This document shows positions 51,162-60,713 of a DNA stretch of 64,000 nucleotides, one piece after another; within the stretch, counting starts at the first letter, position 1; each line of letters starts with the position of its first letter. Under the pieces are notes generated by a model that did not search any database, had not been told where the DNA came from, and saw nothing but the letters and a program-made list of their open reading frames with translations. The translations under genes were made by a program, and so were the position numbers. Source of the DNA: Bacillus sp. SD088 (lineage in GTDB: Bacteria > Bacillota > Bacilli > Bacillales > Bacillaceae_C); assembly GCF_017355205.1 (NCBI RefSeq), contig NZ_JADIJK010000001.1, positions 1 through 64,000 on the forward strand. The letters are read 5' to 3'.

Positions 51162-51893
51162 TTATTTCATTGTCTGAGGAATTGATGTCTTTACGACTTG
51201 CTTCCTCACTACGATATTTTGTCCATCTAAACAAATCCCATCAGCTGATAAAAGCAGATTCACAACCTCACCAACATGCTCTGGTTGCATAATCGTTGTC
51301 GGATCCTCATCAGGTGCTAAAACCTTCCGTAATTCCGTTGCACAACGCCCTGGGGAAATACAATAGACACGGATTCCATATTCAGATAGTTCTTCCGACA
51401 AAGTCTGGGACATACTGATTAAAGCCGCTTTCGAAGAAGCATAGGCTAACCATCCTGGTCTTGCCGAGCTGCCAGCTGTCGATGCGACATTTAAAATCTG
51501 CCCGCCTGATCGTTTCATGAATTTTACGACTTCTTTTGTTAGATTAAAAACTGAATGCACATTAATTTGATACGTTTTTTCCCAATTTTCCACAGAGGTT
51601 TCCAAGAGAGATTTAGGATTGGCATAGCCAGCTACATTTACCAACATATCAATGGTACCATATCGTACACCGACCATCTGGATAATCTCGCTAACTTCTT
51701 TATAATTCGTGAGATCGATTGCAAGTAATTCGATATTTTTACCAGGTTGCATGAAGCTGACAGTTTCCTTTAATCCTTCTTCCGTTCTTGCAAGTAGAAT
51801 AAAGTGGCGAATATCCTCTCTTTTACTTAACTCAATCGCTATCGCCCTGCCAATACCACGACTCGCACCTGTAATTACACATGTTTTGGTCAT
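51162..51893 (-). CDS. SDR reductase paired with TarI (Bcs1-like ribulose-5-phosphate reductase role)
   Basis: A 243-residue classical short-chain dehydrogenase: TGASRGIGRAI (NADP loop, 8-18), NVAGYA, catalytic Ser in NVASTAGSS and YASSK for the Tyr/Lys pair. Its ATG overlaps the stop of tarI by one base, so the two are coupled. In Haemophilus Bcs1/Acs1 a TarI-like and an SDR domain are fused and make CDP-ribitol from ribulose-5-phosphate and CTP; here they are separate neighbours. The zinc-type TarJ reductase is absent. The substrate assignment is inference from this parallel. Confidence 0.8.
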   Translation of the reverse strand: MTKTCVITGASRGIGRAIAIELSKREDIRHFILLARTEEGLKETVSFMQPGKNIELLAIDLTNYKEVSEIIQMVGVRYGTIDMLVNVAGYANPKSLLETSVENWEKTYQINVHSVFNLTKEVVKFMKRSGGQILNVASTAGSSARPGWLAYASSKAALISMSQTLSEELSEYGIRVYCISPGRCATELRKVLAPDEDPTTIMQPEHVGEVVNLLLSADGICLDGQNIVVRKQVVKTSIPQTMK

Positions 51894-52582
51894 CAGGAAC
51901 CCTCCATTAAAATCGTGTCTTTGTAAATTGCCTCCGCAATCTTGCGGTCAATCGGTTTTGTAATTTTAATGTTGTATTCGCTTCCCTTTAATATCGAAAT
52001 GGGAGAATGATAGTAATGGAAAAATAAACTGGCATCCTCGGTAAACTCTAAATCATCTTCACGAGCACATTCGTGAGCGTACAAAAGCCGTTTAGTTGGA
52101 TATTTATGAGGTAATTGTACATTCACAAGCTGATCACGCTGCAAATTCCCCTCAACCTGTTCCTTACCTTGTAATACTGTAAATGGGATATCCAATCCGA
52201 AGATAGCGCTGTCATTACTATCGTAAAGCAATTGGCGGAATTCTTCGATCGACACAAATGGACGAACGGCCTCATGGATCATCACATTCTCATAGCCCGC
52301 CTCGCATAATGCCTTATAAACAGATTCCTGCCTCGTGACCCCGCCTTCGATACAATGAATCGATGTTGAAAAACCATAATCCTCAATAATTTCCTCCGTT
52401 TTCAACAAAAACTCAGCTGGGCAAGGTATCAGAATCTCCTGAATTTCCTGAAGCTCATCTACCTTTTCTAACACATGAATAAAAATCGGTTTCCCTGCCA
52501 ATAGCAAAAATTGCTTAGGTATCTTTAATTGCATCCGTTTTCCAATACCGCCTGATAACAAAACAAAGCTATACTCTTTCAT
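51893..52582 (-). CDS. tarI: TarI/IspD-type cytidylyltransferase
   Basis: A 229-residue nucleotidyltransferase with the CTP-binding loop LLSGGIGKRMQLKIPKQFL (residues 8-26) and GKPIFIHVLEK. The later blocks TRQESVYKAL, IHEAVRPFV (substrate Asp replaced by Glu in the HDAxRP motif) and the C-terminal NIKITKPIDRKIAE follow the family. It probably forms CDP-ribitol or a related CDP-polyol with the coupled SDR. The AAxRP Asp-to-Glu change sets it apart from IspD. It is the first gene of the cluster, reading from a promoter near 52617. Confidence 0.85.
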   Translation of the reverse strand: MKEYSFVLLSGGIGKRMQLKIPKQFLLLAGKPIFIHVLEKVDELQEIQEILIPCPAEFLLKTEEIIEDYGFSTSIHCIEGGVTRQESVYKALCEAGYENVMIHEAVRPFVSIEEFRQLLYDSNDSAIFGLDIPFTVLQGKEQVEGNLQRDQLVNVQLPHKYPTKRLLYAHECAREDDLEFTEDASLFFHYYHSPISILKGSEYNIKITKPIDRKIAEAIYKDTILMEGS

Positions 52583-52616
52583 GAGTAGACCCCCAGTCTA
52601 AAGCTGAATTCAAACT

Positions 52617-52645
52617 ATTATACTACATCTGAATTTGTCTGAAAA
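52617..52645 (-). promoter_or_regulatory. Probable promoter of the tarI cluster
   Basis: On the minus strand TATAAT (52617-52622) is preceded at 17 bp by TTTTCA (52640-52645), a poor -35. The leader to the tarI ATG is about 30 nt. Confidence 0.45.
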
Positions 52646-52840
52646 CATATACTTTTCGACTAATTTCAACTAATTATAGATAGTATGGTTCAAATGAACC
52701 AATAAACTAGCATAAGCGAAAATCTTTGCTATTCGGAGAAACTACTTTTCTGAATAAAAATTCTCTTAGGGCGAAACATAGGATATTCTAGCTTAGGTCC
52801 TTCAACCTTATTGATCATAGATGTTTCCTTTGATCTCAAC

Positions 52841-52860
52841 TAATTTGACTAGTCAAATTA
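52841..52860. promoter_or_regulatory. Perfect 20-bp palindrome in the divergent spacer
   Basis: TAATTTGACTAGTCAAATTA is fully self-complementary and is followed on the plus strand by TTCCTTTTTTTAG. It stands in the 668-bp gap between tarI and the first TPR gene, which otherwise shows no gene. It may be an operator for a dimeric regulator; as a terminator it would be AT-rich and has no gene before it. Confidence 0.5.
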
Positions 52861-53250
52861 TTCCTTTTTTTAGTTATAGCTAATCTTATTATGTGAGCCC
52901 GCACGTCCTCCATTGAACACAAGTGAATAAATGGAACCTTTCCTTTTGAAAAGGATGTAGTTATAATGACCATATAGATTACTTGTGACCGGTATGTAAA
53001 AGGTAGAAACAAACTTGACCCGGAATCTAGACAAATTTAGGAAGAAGATGTGCTGGAATGTGAAATTGACATCTAATTCATTGGGGTTCGCTTGAGATTA
53101 GGCTTGGTGCAGACCAATATACGGATCATATTGGTCTCAAACTATTTCCCATAAAGAATTTTGTTGAAAGCATGCTGTATCGACTAATTTGTTAAACTAG
53201 GAAGCTCAATAAAAACCAAAAATTTTTTTATTGTAAGAGGTGCGTTGTTT

Positions 53251-55929
53251 ATGAAAAATAAAATGGATAATTTGTTGACCCGCTATGTAGCTCTAAAGAT
53301 ATATACAAAACGAGACAATGTACAAGGGATGTATCGAAACCTGCTAAAATTGAAACCTATGTATAAGAATAAAACTGACTATTATTATCGTTTGGCAAAG
53401 CTATCTTACCGTCAAAAGAAGTGGAAGCAAGCATTAGACCATATTAATACCGCCATGCAGCTGGCAGGAGACCATTCCCCCGATGGGTATTACGTATATA
53501 AATCCGAAAGTTTAATTCATTTAGGAGAATCGGCTAAAGCTATATCATGCCTAAATGAGTATTTATCGACTAAACCAAAAGATGTTCAGGCTTGGCTTAA
53601 GTTGGCAAATGAACATAAAAAGCTCCGCCAATGGAAAGATGCAGCAAAGAGCTTTGAATCTTATCTTAAGTTACATCCAGCAGATTCAAGGGCTAGTTAT
53701 CAATTGGCTGAATGTTATCGCAAGCTGAAGGATTATCAGCATGCCGAGGAGAAATATCAACAAGCTGTAAACAATCTTGATCATAAACATGTTGGTCAAA
53801 CACTTGCCAACTCCTATTACTGGCTAGGTTTAATGCAACATAATAATAATCATCTTGAACAGGCTTTTCAGTCCTATAATAAGGCCATTGAACTGGATCA
53901 GAAATTAAAAGGACAACGCTTTGGCATCGGTGTTTTTCATGAACACTATAAGCAATGGGAATATGCTGTAGAAGCATATAAAACTCAATTGCAGCAAAAC
54001 GCAAAAGATGCAGAACTACAGTTTAAATTAGCTTCGTTATTAGACAAAAGATTACATGCACCTGAAGAAGCCTTAGAGTATTATGAAAAGGCTTTGGAAT
54101 TAGACAAAGTTCGAGCGGAATGGCATTATTCCTTGGCTAACTGCTACGAAAAATTAAAAGATTATCAAAATGCAGCAAAATACTATAGTAGCGCGATCGC
54201 TCGTCGGCAAAAACATAATGCTGAATGGTACCGTCGGCTTGGATTTGCGTTGGAAAAGTCAGGAAAGTCAAGTGAAGCTTTAGTGGCCTTTCAAGAAGCT
54301 GACTTGTTTCGTCGTCCTAGTGATATTAATAACAATTTTTATGAAAAATATATCAACAACTCGGCTACTCGATATGCGATTAGTTACGAATATTATCAAG
54401 TAGACGATAAAATAATTTTATATGAAAGTATGGCTGGGTCACGGCTAATGTGTAACCCGCTAGCGCTATTTCAGCAGTTACTGAAAGACAAAGAATTTAA
54501 AAACTATACACACGTTTGGTCTATAAAAAACCTTGATGATATACCGTCTGAGTACCGAAATTTTAGCAATATTTTATTTGTAAAACGTGATACTGATCTG
54601 TATATGCGGTATTCTTCTAGTGCCAAATTTATAATTACTAATTCAAAATTACCAAAACATATAACTCGTAAACCAGAGCAGAAACTACTAGATACATGGC
54701 ATGGTACTGCTTATAAAACTATAGGTGGCCATGATAGTGCGTCTCCACTGGGCTTTAAAAATGCTAACAAGGTTTTCTTGACGACTACCAATATTCTGAC
54801 GCCAAACCCACATATGTCGAATACCCAACCGGACTGTTACCAGTTTAAGAACATTTATTCTGGGCAAATGGCAGAAACAGGTTACCCAAGGATTGATGCT
54901 ACAATAAATATTGATTCCTTGGAAAAACGCAAATTGGCCGATGATTTGGATGTTAATTTAGACAAACCCATTGTACTATATGCTCCAACCTGGCGTGGCA
55001 CGTATTCCAACAATGTTTATGACGTTTCTAAGCTACAAAATGATCTGATGAAACTTTCTAAGCTGGACATTCAATTAATATTCCGTGGTCATCATTTGTC
55101 AGAGAAGCACATAAAAGGCAAACTCAACAATATTAAGGTAGTCCCCTCAAACATAGATAGTAACAAGCTATTGGGGATAGTTGATCTATTAATCACTGAT
55201 TACTCCAGTATTTTTTATGATTATTTAGTAACCGATAAACCTGTTATCCATTACTTATATGATCTAGAAGAGTACACTAAAACTCGTGGTCTGTATTTTG
55301 GTGTAGATGAACTACCTGGTGACATAGCTTATACAATTGATGAAGTTGCTAAATTAATAGAGAAAGACCTAAAAGCTGACTATAAACCATCAAAACAGTA
55401 TATGGTTGCTAAACAGCAATTTTGTCCACATGAAGACGGGCACGTATCAGAGCGGGTTATCGATTGGTTTTTCCATGGGAAAACTGAGCATGTCAAACTA
55501 GTAAATACCGGCAATAAGCCTTCTATACTTGTTTATGGCGGCGACTTCACGCCAGGCAACAAAACCGATGAATTTTTCAAAAAAATTAATGAGTTAGACC
55601 TTACCAAATATAACGTCGATGTTCTCATCCCAACAAACGTAGCCGGATCAGCAGAGAAAACTCAACAATTTAAATTGCTTCCTGAGCAAACCATGTTCAT
55701 CCCTTATATGGAAGGAATGATTATGACGCTCCAAGAGCGCCAGGCGATAGAGTATTATAATCAGCACGATAATTTCACAAGTAAAGAGATGGAAAAAGCT
55801 TATAACAGGGCATTTACTCGTGAGGTCAGACGGGCATTAGGAGACTCGAAATTCGTTAAAACCATAGACTTTGCTGGGGACTCGAAGTTTTGGGCAAGTT
55901 TTTTAAGTCATGTCAATATAGAGAAATAA
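53251..55929 (+). CDS. TPR-repeat polyol-phosphate transferase with a GT-B half domain, copy 1
   Basis: An 892-residue protein. Residues about 45-355 form eight or nine tetratricopeptide repeats (A-x-x-x-Y/F-x-x-A patterns such as ALEYYEKALELDK). Residues 390-745 are a TagF-type domain: DTWHGTAYKT, YAPTWRGTY, LLITDYSSIFYDY, DELPGD. The last 135 residues (LVYGGDF ... TREVRRALGDSKF ... FAGDSKFWASF) match the N-lobe of the glycosyltransferase half in the 1188-residue protein encoded at 42373, but no C-lobe follows. AGAGGTG supports the ATG at 53251. It is followed 97 bp later by a close paralogue. TPRs suggest binding to a partner protein. Confidence 0.85.
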   Translation: MKNKMDNLLTRYVALKIYTKRDNVQGMYRNLLKLKPMYKNKTDYYYRLAKLSYRQKKWKQALDHINTAMQLAGDHSPDGYYVYKSESLIHLGESAKAISCLNEYLSTKPKDVQAWLKLANEHKKLRQWKDAAKSFESYLKLHPADSRASYQLAECYRKLKDYQHAEEKYQQAVNNLDHKHVGQTLANSYYWLGLMQHNNNHLEQAFQSYNKAIELDQKLKGQRFGIGVFHEHYKQWEYAVEAYKTQLQQNAKDAELQFKLASLLDKRLHAPEEALEYYEKALELDKVRAEWHYSLANCYEKLKDYQNAAKYYSSAIARRQKHNAEWYRRLGFALEKSGKSSEALVAFQEADLFRRPSDINNNFYEKYINNSATRYAISYEYYQVDDKIILYESMAGSRLMCNPLALFQQLLKDKEFKNYTHVWSIKNLDDIPSEYRNFSNILFVKRDTDLYMRYSSSAKFIITNSKLPKHITRKPEQKLLDTWHGTAYKTIGGHDSASPLGFKNANKVFLTTTNILTPNPHMSNTQPDCYQFKNIYSGQMAETGYPRIDATINIDSLEKRKLADDLDVNLDKPIVLYAPTWRGTYSNNVYDVSKLQNDLMKLSKLDIQLIFRGHHLSEKHIKGKLNNIKVVPSNIDSNKLLGIVDLLITDYSSIFYDYLVTDKPVIHYLYDLEEYTKTRGLYFGVDELPGDIAYTIDEVAKLIEKDLKADYKPSKQYMVAKQQFCPHEDGHVSERVIDWFFHGKTEHVKLVNTGNKPSILVYGGDFTPGNKTDEFFKKINELDLTKYNVDVLIPTNVAGSAEKTQQFKLLPEQTMFIPYMEGMIMTLQERQAIEYYNQHDNFTSKEMEKAYNRAFTREVRRALGDSKFVKTIDFAGDSKFWASFLSHVNIEK

Positions 55930-56026
55930 GGTACAAAAGAAGATCATTGTTAGTTGGTCGTACCTTTAATATATGAGACGAAAACGAATGTAACACTTGT
56001 GACAATTAATACAGGATGGAAGTGTA

Positions 56027-58759
56027 TTGGTTTTGGCAGAAAAAATATCCAAGAAAAAAACAAGCAAATTAACAAGATTGCTCAAACTACCGCGCCATTA
56101 TGTGGCTTTCAAGGTGTATACAAATAATAGTAATTTACCAGGCATGTACCGTAACCTTAAGAAGTTAGCACCAATCTATAAGGGCTCCCCCACTTATCAC
56201 AAACGTTTGTCAAATCTAGCTTTTCGCCAAAAGTTGTGGAAGCAAGCTCTGGAGCATATTAACGACGCTATCAAATTAGCGGATAAAAACACTGCTATAG
56301 AGTTTTACAAATGTAAAGCTGATTGTTTGATCAAAATAGGTGAATCAGCTCAAGCCACATCATGTTTGGATGCATATTTGCGAGCAAATCCAACCGACTC
56401 ACAATCCTGGCTTAGGCTAGCTTTGGAATATTTTAAACTTCACCATTGGCAAGAGTCTGCCAATAGTTTTGAAGCCTATCTCAAGTTACAACCAGAAGAT
56501 TCAATGGCAAGCTACCAATTGGGGGAATGTTACTACAAGCTAAACTCCCCCAAGTATGCCGAACCTCATTTTCAACAGGCCATCAAGAATCTCGACCACA
56601 AATGTGTTGATCAATCGCTTGCTTTTGCATATTACATGCTAGGATTAATGCAGCTTATGAACAATAAGATTGAATCTGCTGCCGACTCATTTACTGAGGC
56701 CATCAAGCAGGATCAAAAACTGAAAAGCCAACGTTTTGGAATAGGAGTTTTCCACGAATATTTTAAGCAATGGAAATTCGCCTTAGAAGCGTACGAGGAT
56801 CAGTTATCACAAAATAGCAGCGATGCTGAACTGCTATTTAAGATAGCTTCCATGCTGGATGGAATAAATCAACCTGAACAAGCCCTAGAATATTATAAAA
56901 AAGCCCTAAAATTAGACAAAGTTCGATCACCCTGGAACTTTGCACTGGCGAATTGTTACGAGCAGTTAAAAGACTATCAAAATGCGGCGAAATGGTTCGA
57001 AAGCGCAATTGCCCGCCAAGAAAAACATCGCCCCGGAAATTATAGACGATTGGGCTTTGTTCTAAGTCAACTTGGGAAAACTAAGGAGTCCTTAAGAGCA
57101 TACAAAGAAGCTGAGCTTTTTAGCAAGCCCAACATCATTGATCAAGGATTCTATAAAAAAAATATCACAAAACTCAGAGTTCGTTATGCCATCAGTTATG
57201 AGCATTATCCTTTGGACAATAAGATGGTTTTTTATGAAAGTTTGGATGGCTCACAAATGACGGGAAATCCTTACGCTATTTTTAAGCATATCTACAACCA
57301 CATCAATTTTAAAGATTATACTCATGTTTGGGTAGTGGAATCTTTTCAAGTTATACCTGACGAATTTAGATCTATGGACAATATCATTTTCGTAAAAAAA
57401 GGCTCGGATGCTTATTTTAGATACATATCTAGTGCTAAGTATCTGATATGTGATAACACATTTGCAGATTATGTCGTACGCAAACCTGATCAACTTTATT
57501 TGCAGACAAGTCATGGAATATTTTATAAAACAGTGGGCCGTGACAGCGCGGGAACCCCACTTGGGGTTGCGGGAGGCACACGCAATTTGCTTCAAGCCAC
57601 TCATATTATTGTTCCCAACGATTATATGGCTGAAAAACAACCAAAAAGTTATTCAATAAAAGGTATAAACTCTGGTCAAATTGCAAAAATTGGTTATCCG
57701 CGTATAGACATCACCCTTAATGCATCGGATAATATCAAGGATCAAATAAAAACAAGGCTAAAGCTTGAGCCATCAAGAAAAACAGTTCTATATGCACCAA
57801 CCTGGCGTGGAAGTTCTAAAACAAACAATTGGTTCGATTCAAAGAAACTGATTGATGACTTAAAATTGTTAGGAGAACTTGATGTGAACCTCATGTTTCG
57901 CAGCCATACGGATTCAGATCGCTTGTTAAAGGATATAAAACTTCCGGATAACATTATTGTTCCGCCATCAGATATTCAAACAAACGAGCTTTTAAGTATA
58001 GCTGATATACTTATTACTGATTACTCTAGTATATTCTTTGATTTCATCGTCACAGAACGACCGATCATTCATTATCTCTATGATCTAGAGGAGTATACTA
58101 AGGAGCGAGGTTTAAACTTAACAGAAGATGAGTTGCCTGGAAATGTAGTAAAAACCAGTAATCAATTGGTTGCAAGTGTCGATGATTGTCTCAAGAATAA
58201 TAAACCTAGTTTACGCTATTTAGACGCAAAAGAAAGGTTTTGCCCATATGATGACGGAAGAGCAGCCGATAGAACTGTACGCTGGTTCTTCTATGAAGAG
58301 GATCAAGGAATAAATTTTGTTGATAAGGAAAAGCCCGCAAAAAGTTGTCTTTATTTGGCCGGGATGTTAAGGGATGAATCAGGAATTGATAGTCTTATCT
58401 CTAATCTAAATGAACTCAAACAAGACGATAGTGCCGTGTCTGTAATGTTGAAAAAGGGATTGGAACAAGATAAGGATAGACTAGATATGTTGAAAAAGTT
58501 AAAAACAAGTATTAATCTTATCGTCCACGCCGGTGTTATGCCAACAACGTTGGAAGAAGCCACAGCAATTGAATATTTTAATTCTAATGGAAAATTCATT
58601 AATAAAAGAATGGAGCACGATTATAAACAGTCATTTAAACGGGAAGCTAGACGACTATTTGGTGACAGTCAGTTCGATCAGGTCTTTAATTATGAAACCA
58701 ACTCTATTTACTGGAATTCTTTACAGGAAAGTATTTCGACGACAAGTACATTGAATTAA
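56027..58759 (+). CDS. TPR-repeat polyol-phosphate transferase with a GT-B half domain, copy 2
   Basis: A 910-residue paralogue of the preceding protein with the same plan: TPRs (about 55-365), a transferase domain (about 400-755, with YAPTWRGSS, LLSIADILITDYSSIFFDF, DELPGN) and a lone GT-B N-lobe at the end (CLYLAGMLRDESG ... REARRLFGDSQFD). The usual TWHG motif is TSHG here, keeping the His but losing the Trp. It starts at TTG 56027 (GGAAG 5 nt before) or TTG 56033. Tandem duplication explains the pair; clear sequence divergence shows it is old. Genes converge with tagH across a shared terminator. Confidence 0.84.
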   Translation: MVLAEKISKKKTSKLTRLLKLPRHYVAFKVYTNNSNLPGMYRNLKKLAPIYKGSPTYHKRLSNLAFRQKLWKQALEHINDAIKLADKNTAIEFYKCKADCLIKIGESAQATSCLDAYLRANPTDSQSWLRLALEYFKLHHWQESANSFEAYLKLQPEDSMASYQLGECYYKLNSPKYAEPHFQQAIKNLDHKCVDQSLAFAYYMLGLMQLMNNKIESAADSFTEAIKQDQKLKSQRFGIGVFHEYFKQWKFALEAYEDQLSQNSSDAELLFKIASMLDGINQPEQALEYYKKALKLDKVRSPWNFALANCYEQLKDYQNAAKWFESAIARQEKHRPGNYRRLGFVLSQLGKTKESLRAYKEAELFSKPNIIDQGFYKKNITKLRVRYAISYEHYPLDNKMVFYESLDGSQMTGNPYAIFKHIYNHINFKDYTHVWVVESFQVIPDEFRSMDNIIFVKKGSDAYFRYISSAKYLICDNTFADYVVRKPDQLYLQTSHGIFYKTVGRDSAGTPLGVAGGTRNLLQATHIIVPNDYMAEKQPKSYSIKGINSGQIAKIGYPRIDITLNASDNIKDQIKTRLKLEPSRKTVLYAPTWRGSSKTNNWFDSKKLIDDLKLLGELDVNLMFRSHTDSDRLLKDIKLPDNIIVPPSDIQTNELLSIADILITDYSSIFFDFIVTERPIIHYLYDLEEYTKERGLNLTEDELPGNVVKTSNQLVASVDDCLKNNKPSLRYLDAKERFCPYDDGRAADRTVRWFFYEEDQGINFVDKEKPAKSCLYLAGMLRDESGIDSLISNLNELKQDDSAVSVMLKKGLEQDKDRLDMLKKLKTSINLIVHAGVMPTTLEEATAIEYFNSNGKFINKRMEHDYKQSFKREARRLFGDSQFDQVFNYETNSIYWNSLQESISTTSTLN

Positions 58760-58826
58760 TGATTGATGTTGTTAGTACCTGTTATGAACTTTCACCACAA
58801 AGTTATAGCCCATTCAAGACATACAA

Positions 58827-58859
58827 AAGAACCGTGAAGTTCAATACCTCACGGTTCTT
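58827..58859. terminator. Bidirectional terminator between the TPR gene and tagH
   Basis: AAGAACCGTGA (58827-58837) pairs perfectly with TCACGGTTCTT (58849-58859), with A-rich and T-rich flanks on the two sides. It lies between convergent genes and can serve both. Confidence 0.85.
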
Positions 58860-58861
58860 TT

Positions 58862-59686
58862 CTAACTAGTATGAAGATCATATGATCCTTGCCTGTTTTT
58901 TAATGCGTCTTCTCTATATTGATCTTTTTCTTTTTTAGGCATCTTCTTATATACCTTTAAGAATTTCTCGTATTTAGGCAGTACTTCCTCAACAGAGCCA
59001 AAGTCCTTGACCATGCCAAATTCTAACCAAAGGATCTTTTCACAAAATTCCTTCATTTGTCCAATCGAGTGACTGACAAAAATCATCGTTTTTCCCTTTT
59101 GCTTAAACTCTTTCATTTTTTCAAGACTTTTCTCTGCAAATGCCTTATCTCCTACAGAAAGAGCTTCATCAATAATAAGGATATCAGGATCAACACTTAC
59201 CGAAATAGCAAAGCCAAGACGTGATTTCATGCCGCTGGAATACGACTTCACCGGCTGATCAATAAATTTCCCTAGCTCTGCGAATTCAATGATTTCTGGT
59301 TCCAGCTTTTTGATTTGTTCTTTATTGAATCCAAGCATAAGGAGCTTTAATTCAATATTATCTCTTCCAGATAAATCTGCTTTTAATCCAGCAGAGACGG
59401 CAATAAGAGCAGCTTGGCCATTAACTGTAACTGTACCTGATGTCTCTGGCACGATCCCAGAAATAATATTGGACAATGTCGATTTTCCAGAGCCATTAAT
59501 CCCGATAAACCCAACAATGTCTCCTTTTTCCGCCTCAAAGCTAACATCCGTCAAAGCATAGAAATCTTCTCCATAGTCTTTTGGTGTAACAAGATCTAGG
59601 ATCCGTTCCTTCGTATTACTATATAGCTTATATTTCTTCGTAATATTTTTTACAACTATTGATTTTTCCATCACAGTCACAACCAT
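58862..59686 (-). CDS. tagH: Teichoic acid export ATPase
   Basis: A 274-residue ABC ATPase of the TagH/TarH group that powers export of lipid-linked wall teichoic acid. Walker A GINGSGKST, signature YSSGMKSRLGFA, Walker B ILIIDEALSVGD and the switch His in FVSHS are present. It is the short form (like Staphylococcus TarH, 264) without the C-terminal extension of B. subtilis TagH (527). Its ATG overlaps the tagG stop (TAATG), indicating coupling. Confidence 0.94.
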   Translation of the reverse strand: MVVTVMEKSIVVKNITKKYKLYSNTKERILDLVTPKDYGEDFYALTDVSFEAEKGDIVGFIGINGSGKSTLSNIISGIVPETSGTVTVNGQAALIAVSAGLKADLSGRDNIELKLLMLGFNKEQIKKLEPEIIEFAELGKFIDQPVKSYSSGMKSRLGFAISVSVDPDILIIDEALSVGDKAFAEKSLEKMKEFKQKGKTMIFVSHSIGQMKEFCEKILWLEFGMVKDFGSVEEVLPKYEKFLKVYKKMPKKEKDQYREDALKNRQGSYDLHTS

Positions 59687-60504
59687 TATAAGTAATCTAT
59701 AAAATGTCTTCTGAATTTAACATGAATCGTTGACCCAAATAAAAATAGCACAATCACTAGCCCCCAGAAATAGAGACCATATTGCCAATGCTCTATAAAA
59801 TACCAATCCAATCCAAATAATGCAGACCGATATCCTTCAATTAAATAATAGAGCGGATTAAGTTTCATAAGTGTTGGAAGCGGATCGTCTAAAATCGTTA
59901 CTTGCCAAAGGATTGGCGATAAATAGAGCACCATTCTTAATGTAGCATTCAAAAACATATGAATATCCCTTATGATCGTTGACAATGTCGAAGTAATTAG
60001 GGATATGGAAAACATTAAGCAGAATGCTGCAAAGATAAAATAAAATATCTGTAAAAAATAGATGCTTAGGAAAAAACCAGCGAATTGAAATATGATAACG
60101 ACGATTCCCAATATAACTAAATGGATATAAAACTGAGAGAACAATGCTATATTAGGAATGACACTCATCGGAAAATTCATCTTCGACAACATCCGCAACC
60201 TTGAATAAATGGATTTAGAGCCTTGAATGGTCGATTGATAAAAGAATGTCCATAAAACAAAGCCTCCAAACAACCAATAAGAGAACGGTACTTCTAATCC
60301 GGGGGCAATTTCGATATCTGCCCTTTGTCTGATACTTCCAAATACAAACCAATAAATCAGCACTTGTATGAGAGGATTCAAAAATTCCCATATCATCCCT
60401 AAATAATTACTTTTATTTTGGCTTTTTAACTCATATAATGACAATCTTCGAATAAGATAAAAATGCTCTATTTGCTCTTTAATAACCGTTATTGCAGCTT
60501 TCAT
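59686..60504 (-). CDS. tagG: Teichoic acid export permease
   Basis: A 272-residue ABC-2-type permease with six predicted helices. SQNKSNYLGMIWEFLNPLIQ near the N-terminus, GSKSIYSRLRMLSKMNFP and RDIHMFLNATLRMVLYLSPI are characteristic of TagG. GAAAGGAAATTG precedes the ATG at 60504, which I prefer to a longer in-frame start at 60546. It forms the TagGH exporter. Confidence 0.94.
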   Translation of the reverse strand: MKAAITVIKEQIEHFYLIRRLSLYELKSQNKSNYLGMIWEFLNPLIQVLIYWFVFGSIRQRADIEIAPGLEVPFSYWLFGGFVLWTFFYQSTIQGSKSIYSRLRMLSKMNFPMSVIPNIALFSQFYIHLVILGIVVIIFQFAGFFLSIYFLQIFYFIFAAFCLMFSISLITSTLSTIIRDIHMFLNATLRMVLYLSPILWQVTILDDPLPTLMKLNPLYYLIEGYRSALFGLDWYFIEHWQYGLYFWGLVIVLFLFGSTIHVKFRRHFIDYL

Positions 60505-60637
60505 ACAATTTCCTTTCAAATTCCATAATCGATACATGCACTTCATAAATTATACTAGGAAGGACATCAAATGACAATAAAAGAGAGAAAAAACACTGAC
60601 CGTTCAGATGTTTCACTGAGGTTTACCGTATAATTGA

Positions 60638-60667
60638 GCCCTGACAATCTAATTGATTGATCAGGGC
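60638..60667 (-). terminator. Hairpin between mnaA and tagG
   Basis: GCCCTGA (60638-60644) pairs with TCAGGGC (60661-60667) and CAATC with GATTG inside, loop TAATT. On the minus strand the tail CTCAATTATA is a poor T-tract, so it may be only a partial terminator between mnaA and tagGH. Confidence 0.5.
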
Positions 60668-60713
60668 AGTCTATCTGGATATAATCACTTTTCCTAAAAA
60701 AGTTCTTCTAAAG

